A DNA stretch of 64,000 nucleotides. It comes from CAVQAH01 sp963784195 (GTDB lineage Bacteria; Acidobacteriota; Vicinamibacteria; Vicinamibacterales; 2-12-FULL-66-21). The first letter of the stretch is position 1. The number at the start of each line of letters is the position of its first letter. The translations under genes were made by a program, and so were the position numbers. The notes under the pieces were generated by a model. The model was not told where the DNA came from, did no database searches, and was given only the letters and a program-made list of their open reading frames with translations. The stretch is taken from assembly GCA_963784195.1 (NCBI GenBank), contig CAWARA010000018.1, positions 473,494-537,493 on the forward strand. The letters run 5' to 3'. Below, one piece after another: positions 57,872 through 64,000 of this stretch.

Positions 57872-58531
57872 CTACGCTGCGGGCACCGCGCGCACGATGA
57901 ACCGCTTCGGGGCCGCGCCCACGTGGTAGAACGGGTAGCAGCCGACGAGCGTCACCGCGCGACCGGGCGTGGGGTCGATCACGCTGACGTCTTCGGGGGT
58001 GGTGATCCGGATCCACTCGACCCGGTATTGCTCGGTCGCGACGGGCGTGTCCAGCACCAGCTCGTCGCCTTCCTTGATGTCCTTCAGCACCCGGAAGAAG
58101 CCGTCTCGGTGGGCCGCGATGCCGACGTTGCCCACCGTCCCAGGTAGCGCCGTTTCCTCGATCCGACCGGCCGCGAGGTCGAGCACCGCGTCCGCGGTGC
58201 CGTCGTAGACCGGTACCTCGAGCTCGAGCCGCGGGATGCGCAGGATGGCGAGCGTGGGCGGCGTTTCCAGCTGCAGCGCGGCCTTGTAGGCCTTCACCCT
58301 GACCTGCGACCAGAGCTTCATGTCGACCTTCCCGCTCCAGGTGAGCTCGCGCGGCGGCGGGGGTGGTGGAGGCGGCGGTGCGGGTGCCGGAGCGGCTGTG
58401 TCGGCAGCCGCCTGGTTGCTGGCCGGGGGTGTGTCAGCGCCGCGGCCGCACGCCGTCAGCGTCCCCACGAGCACGAGCGCGAGCGCCAAGACAGGAAGGG
58501 TGCGGTTCGAGGGAGACCGGTGAGGGACCAT
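57872..58531 (-). CDS. class D/E-like sortase, predicted lipoprotein
   Basis: 219 residues. The start MVPHRSPSNRTLPVLALALV with lipobox TLTAC indicates a lipid anchor; a Pro/Ala-rich linker (PAPAPPPPPPPPP) then leads to a sortase beta-barrel. Catalytic His lies in AAHRDGF, Cys in TLVGCYPFYHVG, Arg in KRFIVRA; the H-C-R triad is intact. Sortases in Gram-negative bacteria usually join surface proteins to other partners or act in cell-wall or pilus-like assembly; an LPXTG partner was not found in this window. Start: GGAGAG before ATG 58531; a longer frame to 58591 would extend the N-terminus. The PadR gene is divergent from it, so PadR may control it. Confidence 0.88.
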   Translation of the reverse strand: MVPHRSPSNRTLPVLALALVLVGTLTACGRGADTPPASNQAAADTAAPAPAPPPPPPPPPRELTWSGKVDMKLWSQVRVKAYKAALQLETPPTLAILRIPRLELEVPVYDGTADAVLDLAAGRIEETALPGTVGNVGIAAHRDGFFRVLKDIKEGDELVLDTPVATEQYRVEWIRITTPEDVSVIDPTPGRAVTLVGCYPFYHVGAAPKRFIVRAVPAA

Positions 58532-58677
58532 AAGGGACTCTCCAGTGCGAAGCGCCTTCTGTGGCTCCGTTTTTGGTGCGGTCCAGGGCATGTCATCGTA
58601 TCAGCCGCACGGCTAACCTTCCATGTCGAAGTGTTCGGCCTGCGGAGAGGTACACGGCCGCAAGGTGTCCGCATCTC

Positions 58678-58730
58678 TGGACAAACCCGCCGACGAACAG
58701 TAGACTCCTTTCCTATCGATTTCGATAGGA
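58678..58730 (+). promoter_or_regulatory. promoter and operator before the PadR gene at 58.7 kb
   Basis: TGGACA (58678-58683; five of six bases of the -35 consensus), a 17-base spacer and TAGACT (58701-58706) place a start point near 58713. The perfect inverted repeat TCCTATCGA-TT-TCGATAGGA (58711-58730) covers the start point and includes AGGAG, so PadR bound here would block both transcription and translation of its own gene. Confidence 0.65.
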
Positions 58731-58738
58731 GTCACGCT

Positions 58739-59050
58739 CTGGCCATCGAAAAACTCGATCTCCTCATCCTGAAGACCCTCGGCCTCGGTCCGCTGCACGG
58801 CTATGGCATCGGGCAGCGCATCGAGCAGATGTCCGGCGGCGTCTTCAAGCTCACACTCGGTGCGCTCTACCCGGCGCTGCAGCGGCTCGAGCGCTCCGGG
58901 CTGGTCACGGCCGAGTGGTCGGTCTCGGACAACAACCGGCGCGCACGCTACTACACGCTTACGGCTGCCGGGCGCCGCCGTCTGACTGTGCAGCAGAAGG
59001 CGTGGGAGCGCACCGCCGCAGCCATGCTGCGCGTGCTGAAGAGCCAATGA
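58739..59050 (+). CDS. PadR family regulator without an evident start codon
   Basis: 103 residues from 58739 as an assumed start. IEKLDLLILKTLGLGPLHGY and GIGQRIEQMSGGVFKLTLGA form the winged helix, SDNNRRARYYTLTAAGRRRL the wing and dimer helix. In this sequence the codon after AGGAG-TCACGCT is CTG; the first in-frame ATG is upstream of the operator, which is not credible. One missing A (CTCTGG for CTCATGG) would make a normal ATG-GCC start, so an error or a rare CTG start is likely. No ADOP gene follows; the divergent sortase is the closest possible target. Confidence 0.85.
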   Translation: MAIEKLDLLILKTLGLGPLHGYGIGQRIEQMSGGVFKLTLGALYPALQRLERSGLVTAEWSVSDNNRRARYYTLTAAGRRRLTVQQKAWERTAAAMLRVLKSQ

Positions 59051-59134
59051 TGCGGGCGCGCCACGCGCATCGATCCAGCCGTCATCCTGCGGCGAGGGTG
59101 AACAGCCGCGGGATGCGTTTCGCGGCGAGGAATC

Positions 59135-60130
59135 CTACTCGCTGACGGTCACGATTGGCGCGAACAGCTCGTCGATATCGAGCGGCTCGCGCACGAAGCG
59201 CTCGCGGTGCAGGTACCGCGCCACGGCCTCGAGGACGTGACGGTTCGGCTCGACGCCGTACCACCACGGGTTGCCGCCGCACAGGGCACGCAACTCCTCG
59301 ACGTCAGCGGCGAGCCAGGGCAGCATCAGCCGCGTGTTGCCGTCGTCGTGCATCGCCGCCCAGCCGAGATCGCGCGAGGCGACGAACGCCTTGAACAGAC
59401 TCTCCGCGATCCACGGCTTGTCCCGGTAAAGCATCTCGCGCAGGACGATGCAATGCATGATGGGGAAGATACGGGTGCGCCGGAAGTAGTCCTGTTCGAC
59501 GTGGCGGTAGTCCTCGAACAGGCGGCGCACGTGCGGCACGACGCCGAGCGATCTCGGCAGGCGTGCGCCGACCACGGCGTCGAGCTCGCCGCTGACCAGC
59601 ATGTCGTTCAGTGTGCGCGCCTCGCCGATATGCTCGATGCGGACCGCTGACTCGGGTCGGCTCTGCAGCGCCTGCGGGTGGCCGGGCTTGTTCACGCCGC
59701 CCGTGAACCACTTGATCGTTTCCGCCTCGACTCCGTACTCATCCTGGAGAATGCCGCGGATCCATACGGCCGCGGTTTGCGAATACTCCATCACGCCGAC
59801 CCGCCGGCCGTTGAGATCGCCGGGCACCCGGATGCTCGAATCGGTGTTGATGACGATGAAGCTGTGCCTGAACTTGCGCAAGGGAAAGACCGGAATGGCG
59901 ACGAACGGGAAATCGCCGCTGCGGCGATGCCGGAAGTAGTGCGACAGCGACATCTCGCAGGCGTCGAAGGCGCCGTTGGCCAGCATCCGCGTGAAGATCT
60001 CCGGTGGCGACTCGATTGGCAGGAACGTCAGATCGATGCCTTCGACCGGGACCCGGTCGGTCATCAGCGCATGCGTGTGGGCATACGGTCCGCAGGCGAG
60101 CGTCAGTTGCAGGTTGGGCATCTCAGACAA
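59135..60130 (-). CDS. 4,5-dihydroxyphthalate decarboxylase-like/substrate-binding-fold protein
   Basis: 331 residues without a signal peptide. The fold is that of periplasmic binding proteins (LTLACGPYAHTHALMTDRVP, IESPPEIFTRMLANGAFDAC, RVGVMEYSQTAAVWIRGIL), and the sequence follows the 4,5-dihydroxyphthalate decarboxylase group, cytoplasmic enzymes that grew from that fold. It would remove a carboxyl group from a dihydroxylated aromatic acid. It is the last gene of the ring-hydroxylating dioxygenase operon, overlapping the beta-subunit by eight bases, which supports an aromatic-acid pathway. The start could be ATG 60130 or ATG 60121. Confidence 0.85.
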   Translation of the reverse strand: MSEMPNLQLTLACGPYAHTHALMTDRVPVEGIDLTFLPIESPPEIFTRMLANGAFDACEMSLSHYFRHRRSGDFPFVAIPVFPLRKFRHSFIVINTDSSIRVPGDLNGRRVGVMEYSQTAAVWIRGILQDEYGVEAETIKWFTGGVNKPGHPQALQSRPESAVRIEHIGEARTLNDMLVSGELDAVVGARLPRSLGVVPHVRRLFEDYRHVEQDYFRRTRIFPIMHCIVLREMLYRDKPWIAESLFKAFVASRDLGWAAMHDDGNTRLMLPWLAADVEELRALCGGNPWWYGVEPNRHVLEAVARYLHRERFVREPLDIDELFAPIVTVSE

Positions 60131-60608
60131 TGAAACTGAGATTGGCGAGCGGCTGATCGCGCGTCAGCAGCCAGACGGTCTTCCGCGCGATGCGCCACTC
60201 AGGGCCGCGGGTGCAGCGGTACTCGCAGCGGCCGGCCAGGATCTGCGGAACGCCAAGGCCCGCCTGCGACGCGTCGCCAACCCGGATCTCGAAGAGCGTC
60301 AGGTGGCACCGCAGCGTCACCGGCCCATCGTCCGGAGGTGCTTCCACGTCGACGTTGCTGATGTTGTGCTGCGTTCGCGACGGCGGCTCCTGCGCGTAGG
60401 CGCGGGTCTCGTTGAGACGGAACACGCGCTCCTCGAGCCGGGTGCGCGTGTCGTACACGATCGAGGGCTCGAGCTCGGAGTCGCTGTCGCCGATCGGCAG
60501 CCAGTACAAGCAGTCCGCGGTGAACAACGCCAGCCACTCGTCGAACCGCCGCTCGTCGAGGAGGCGCGCCTCGTGAATCAGGAACCGTTCGGCGTCGTCG
60601 CGGGTCAC
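60123..60608 (-). CDS. aromatic-ring-hydroxylating dioxygenase, beta (small) subunit
   Basis: 161 residues in the NTF2-like fold of small subunits: AERFLIHEARLLDERRFDEW, LALFTADCLYWLPIGDSDSE, VYDTRTRLEERVFRLN and RCHLTLFEIRV. It forms an alpha3-beta3 hexamer with the large subunit. Start: GTG at 60608 is one base after the alpha stop and gives VTRDDAERFL, the usual N-terminus; ATG at 60641 would overlap alpha by 32 bases. No Shine-Dalgarno decides it. Confidence 0.88.
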   Translation of the reverse strand: MTRDDAERFLIHEARLLDERRFDEWLALFTADCLYWLPIGDSDSELEPSIVYDTRTRLEERVFRLNETRAYAQEPPSRTQHNISNVDVEAPPDDGPVTLRCHLTLFEIRVGDASQAGLGVPQILAGRCEYRCTRGPEWRIARKTVWLLTRDQPLANLSFIV

Positions 60609-60609
60609 G

Positions 60610-61863
60610 TCAGACGACCGTTTCGGTCCGCATGAGCTCATGCCAGCGCCTGTACGCCGAGCGCTGGGGCGTCTCGTCAGTGGAGTGGCCGATCGGCTCG
60701 CCGTCGTTCAACTGCTCGCGGTGCAGCCCACGATCCAGCCGCACCCACGAGACCGCGTCGGCGCGCAGGCCGCTCTCGCAATTGACGAACATCTCGACGT
60801 CGTCGGGCGTGCCGAATCCCGCAGGACCGAAGAAGCGCTCGTGCGCACGCAGGCGCGCGACGTTCATCTCGTCGGGAACTCCTTCGAGGATGGTCGGATA
60901 CATCGTCACGATCGTCTGCGCCACGCTCACCGGCTGGAGGACGCGGATGTGCGATTCGAACAGGAACAGGTTGGGGAAGATCAGCAGGTTGCGCTGGCCG
61001 AGAATCTCCTCGCGGCGCTCGGCGCCGTGGGCGGCGTCGAGCTGTGCGTGATAGGACGCGAGCCGCGGATCGCGGTAGTCGAACTGGCCCGCCATGCCGC
61101 CGCCAGGGCGTTCGATCATGCCGTCGCCAGCCGCCAGACCGCGCGTCGATCCGGTGTCGCGTACCGCAGTGAAGGCGGCTACCGGCCGTTCGCCGGCTCG
61201 ATCGACGATGCGCATGAACGAAGAGTGGACGTAGTTGCCGTGATAGCCGTCGACGCCGTTCTCCATCTGCAGCTTCCAGTTGCCCGTGTACGCAATCCGG
61301 TGAGCCGACTGCGTTACCCTGATGCGCCCGTGAGGCGATCGCTCGTTCCAGAGATCGATGTAGCGGCGAACCGCGGCAAGGCGTGCGTCGAGCGACTCAC
61401 CGTGAGGGTCGAGGCGCGCGAAGATCAGGCCGCCATATGTGCCGACCGCGGCCCTGGCCAGGCCCAGATCGGCGCGGTCGAGATCCTGGGGATATCCCTC
61501 CTTCTGCGCGAACGAGATCAGCGCGCCGTCACTGGCGTAGACCCAGTTGTGATAGGGGCACATGAATCGGGCGGCGCGACCGGACGCGAGCCGGCAGACG
61601 ATCGACCCGCGATGACGGCATCGATTCAGCAAGACGTGCACGACGCCGCGTGTGTCGCGCGTGACGATCACCGGCTGCGTCCCGATCGTGGTCGTGATGT
61701 AGTCGCCGGCGGCAGGCAGCTGCGATTCGTGCGCGACGTAGATCCACGTGCGCTCGAAGATGCGACGCATTTCGAGCTCGAAGATGGCGGGAGAGACGTA
61801 GGCGTCGGTGTGGACGCGAAAATCACCGGGTCGGTCGACGACGAGATCGGCGAGCGACTGCAT
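60610..61863 (-). CDS. aromatic-ring-hydroxylating dioxygenase, alpha (large) subunit
   Basis: 417 residues. Rieske cluster: CRHRGSIV near 82 and MCPYHNWVY near 101 (C-x-H and C-x2-H). Catalytic iron: Asp in ENGVDGYHGNYVHSSFM near 205, with two His in the same motif. Substrate domain to the C-terminus. It adds both atoms of O2 to an aromatic ring, making a cis-diol; together with the downstream decarboxylase-like protein this suggests a carboxylated aromatic (phthalate-, benzoate- or anthranilate-like). Ferredoxin and reductase genes are missing from the operon, so electrons must come from elsewhere. Confidence 0.93.
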   Translation of the reverse strand: MQSLADLVVDRPGDFRVHTDAYVSPAIFELEMRRIFERTWIYVAHESQLPAAGDYITTTIGTQPVIVTRDTRGVVHVLLNRCRHRGSIVCRLASGRAARFMCPYHNWVYASDGALISFAQKEGYPQDLDRADLGLARAAVGTYGGLIFARLDPHGESLDARLAAVRRYIDLWNERSPHGRIRVTQSAHRIAYTGNWKLQMENGVDGYHGNYVHSSFMRIVDRAGERPVAAFTAVRDTGSTRGLAAGDGMIERPGGGMAGQFDYRDPRLASYHAQLDAAHGAERREEILGQRNLLIFPNLFLFESHIRVLQPVSVAQTIVTMYPTILEGVPDEMNVARLRAHERFFGPAGFGTPDDVEMFVNCESGLRADAVSWVRLDRGLHREQLNDGEPIGHSTDETPQRSAYRRWHELMRTETVV

Positions 61864-62009
61864 GGTTGGCCCTCAACTCGGCCGCCATCGGGCCAGCCTC
61901 CTGATTCTATCTCGGGCGCATTCTAGCACTGCGGTGCGACTCGCCCTACCGTAACCCCACATCTATAATCACCCCGCCCGATGGTTTTCCACGCCCGGAG
62001 AATGACCGC

Positions 62010-63095
62010 ATGACGCCGTTCACGACAGTGCTTCTGTTTGCCGTACTGGTCGCCCAGGCGGCGCAGACGCAAGCTCCCGAAATCCCGATCGCCCCCGGCG
62101 TGACCTTCGTGCTCGCCGTCAGTAACGAGACATCATCTACTGGCGCGCCGGCCGGTATCCTGCAGGGAGACTCCGAACTGGTCGTGGCGATCACCGACAC
62201 GACTGGCGGAATCACACATGCGGCCTCGTTCGAAGGGCGCGATGCTGGTGGTGTAGATCGCCGCGGCATCGTCCGGCGTGTCGTTTCCGCCGCCGACCTC
62301 GCGACTGCGCGCGTGCAGATTCTGGGGTTCCACGTGGACGATCCAGCGGCGGTCGCAGGTACCTCGGCGCTCGGTCCCTCGCTGGCGGTCACTCGCGAGC
62401 TGGTGCAAAAGGGAGTAACGGAGTACTCGTTCCGCAATTGGGCAAGCCGGGAGACGATCTCCGGCACGCTGAAGCGCACTTCCAGCGGGACGGTCAAGTT
62501 CCCGGTGCTGATCAATGGCAGACGCGTCGAGCTCGAGGCCGTGCAGGCCAGCGGAGTGCTCGCTCTGGGCAACGCGAGACGGCCGTTCGAAATGCTCATC
62601 CTCGACCATCCGCGTTACCCGATCTCCTTGCGCGTGGCGTATGGCCCGCGTGACGGCGGCTTCCCCTTCAAGCCGGACTTCGCCCGCGAGGTGGTCCGCA
62701 TCGACTTTCCGACGACGGGGAACACGATAGCGGAGGGCCTGGCGAAGGACTGCCGGGTGGAACTGCGGGGCATCTACTTCGATTTCAACGAGGCGACGAT
62801 CAAGCCGCAGTCCGAGGCGGCGTTGAAGGAGATCGCGAGCGCCCTGAAGACTTCGCCGCAAGGCCGTCTCAGGCTCGAGGGGCACACCGACAACATCGGC
62901 AGCGATCGCTACAACGATGAGCTGTCGGCGCGCCGTGCCGAGGCGGTCAAGGAGGCGCTGGTCCGTGACTACGGCCTCGATGCGTCGCGCCTGATGACGG
63001 CCGGCCACGGCGAACGGCGTCCGGTCGAGACCAATGACACGCTTGCAGGACGTGCGCGTAACCGCCGCGTCGAGTTGGTGTGCGCGGACCGCTAG
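62010..63095 (+). CDS. OmpA-family protein
   Basis: 361 residues. Signal peptide MTPFTTVLLFAVLVAQAAQT. An N-terminal beta-rich domain (residues 25-245, unknown) precedes a C-terminal OmpA peptidoglycan-binding domain (RGIYFDFNEATIKPQSEAAL, LRLEGHTDNIGSDRYNDELS, LMTAGHGERRPVETNDT, NRRVEL). It anchors the outer membrane to the cell wall. The intact copy is followed directly by a second, decayed copy. Start ATG 62010 fits the signal peptide. Confidence 0.93.
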   Translation: MTPFTTVLLFAVLVAQAAQTQAPEIPIAPGVTFVLAVSNETSSTGAPAGILQGDSELVVAITDTTGGITHAASFEGRDAGGVDRRGIVRRVVSAADLATARVQILGFHVDDPAAVAGTSALGPSLAVTRELVQKGVTEYSFRNWASRETISGTLKRTSSGTVKFPVLINGRRVELEAVQASGVLALGNARRPFEMLILDHPRYPISLRVAYGPRDGGFPFKPDFAREVVRIDFPTTGNTIAEGLAKDCRVELRGIYFDFNEATIKPQSEAALKEIASALKTSPQGRLRLEGHTDNIGSDRYNDELSARRAEAVKEALVRDYGLDASRLMTAGHGERRPVETNDTLAGRARNRRVELVCADR

Positions 63096-64000
63096 ATCAC
63101 CGACACGACTGGCGGAATCACACATGCGGCCTCGTTCGAAGGGCGCGATGCTGGTGGTGTAGAGCGCCGCGGCATCGTCCGGCGTGTCGTTTCCGCCGCC
63201 GACCTCGCGACTGCACGCGTGCAGATCCTGGGGTTCCACGTGGACGATCCAGCGGCGGTCGCAAGTACTCGGCGCTGGGTTCCTCGCTGGCGGTCACCCG
63301 CGAGCTGGTGCAAGAGGGAGTAACAGCATAATCGTTCCGCAACTGGGTAAGCCGGGAGACTATCTCCGGCACGCTGAAGCGCACTTCCAGCGGGACGGTC
63401 AAGTTCCCGGTGCTGATCAATGGCAGACGCGTCGAGCTCGAAGCCGTGCAGGCCACCGGAGTGCTCGCTCTGGGCAACGCAAGACGGCCGTTCGAAATGC
63501 TCATCCTCGACCATCCGCGTTACCCGATCTCCTTGCGCGTGGCGTATGGCCCGCGTGACGGCGGCTTCCCCTTCAAGCCGGACTTCGCCCGAGAGGTGGT
63601 CCGCATCGACTTTCCGACGACGGGGAACACGATCGCGGAAGGCCTGGCGAAGGACTGCCGGGTGGAACTGCGGGGCATCTACTTCGATTTCAACGAGGCG
63701 ACAATCAAGCCGCAGTCCGAGGCGGCGTTAAAGGAGATCGCGACCGCCCTGAAGACTTCGCCGCAAGGCCGTCTCAGGCTCGAGGGGCACACCGACAACA
63801 TCGGCAGCGATCGCTACAACGATGAGCTGTCGGCGCGCCGTGCCGAGGCGGTCAAGGCGGCGCTGGTTCGGACCCACGGCCTCGATGCCTCGCGGCTGAT
63901 GACGGCCGGCCACGGCGAACGGCGTCCAGTCGAGACCAATGACACGCTTGCTGGACGTGCGCGTAACCGCCGCGTCGAGTTGGTGTGCGCGGACCGCTAG
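62190..64000 (+). repeat. tandem direct repeat of about 906 bp (OmpA region)
   Basis: 62190-63095 and 63096-64000, both starting ATCACCGACACGACTGGCGG and ending GCGGACCGCTAG. The duplication joined the stop codon of copy 1 to an internal codon of copy 2 (TAG-ATC). Confidence 0.93.
63096..64000 (+). pseudogene. second, truncated copy of the OmpA-family gene
   Basis: From 63096 the sequence repeats 62190-63095 with scattered changes. It lacks the signal peptide and first 60 codons and begins directly after the stop of the first copy. A one-base deletion near 63268 (ACTCGG against ACCTCGG) shifts the frame and TAA at 63329-63331 (GCATAA where copy 1 has GAGTAC) interrupts the restored frame. 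The last 196 codons (ATG 63410 to TAG 63998-64000), with the whole OmpA domain, stay open and almost identical. The copy ends exactly at the window edge with the same last codons as copy 1; a further copy may follow. Confidence 0.9.

Overview
The window looks like chromosomal DNA of a high-GC, Gram-negative soil bacterium of the Acidobacteriota, probably near the Vicinamibacteria. Pointers are several ADOP-type permeases (the 'acidobacterial duplicated orphan permease' family) paired with PadR regulators, a Ser/Thr kinase and a winged-helix regulator each fused to PD40 beta-propellers, a TonB receptor with an N-terminal carboxypeptidase-regulatory domain, and TPR-tailed sulfatase-like enzymes. 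This placement is inference from gene families. No rRNA, tRNA, CRISPR array or complete insertion sequence was seen.

Layout. 0-9.4 kb: AraC-type regulator end, VOC protein, exported protein, kinase-propeller, S9 peptidase, an ECF sigma operon with a coiled-coil exported protein and a small membrane protein, a YciI-like protein and a methyltransferase. 9.5-21.4 kb: a frameshifted TonB receptor, a sulfatase-like/TPR lipoprotein, a sortilin-type BNR propeller protein, a broken M23 peptidase and a SulP transporter. 21.8-30 kb: cold-shock protein with a leader hairpin, an ADOP permease, small exported or membrane proteins, an NCS2-like permease, a nucleotide-sugar epimerase, a decayed ADOP with its PadR, and an XRE-cupin regulator. 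30.3-36.5 kb: a perfect-order tandem duplication (about 3.08 kb) of a PadR-ADOP operon; copy 2 carries two +1 indels. 36.7-39.8 kb: GT4 glycosyltransferase, PepSY-like protein, a regulatory-domain lipoprotein and a desaturase.

40.2-44.8 kb is the most unusual part: an orphan IS3 OrfA-like HTH protein, a ClpB-D2-type AAA+ ATPase, an unknown 140-residue protein, and a caspase-family (C14) protease whose C-terminal half consists of 11 tandem repeats. Each repeat is an acidic start, a hydrophobic/amphipathic helix and a basic cluster. I propose, as inference only, a self-processing polyprotein of membrane-active peptides controlled by the ATPase. 45.4-57 kb: GMC oxidoreductase with its small subunit, DinB, a class C serine hydrolase, a LuxR-TPR regulator, an FAD oxidoreductase, a CadC-like propeller regulator and a GT39 transferase. 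57-64 kb: beta-carbonic anhydrase, a lipoprotein sortase, a PadR gene with a clear promoter/operator, an aromatic-ring dioxygenase operon (alpha, beta, decarboxylase-like), and an OmpA-family gene tandemly duplicated into a pseudogene that ends exactly at the window edge.

Quality note. About a dozen genes carry single-base indels, often in G/C runs, with the protein continuing intact in another frame. This pattern fits uncorrected long-read errors at least as well as true decay, so 'pseudogene' labels below mean 'frame broken in this sequence'. The OmpA copy 2 and the ADOP remnant show extra damage (truncation, nonsense change, internal deletion) and are better supported as real pseudogenes.
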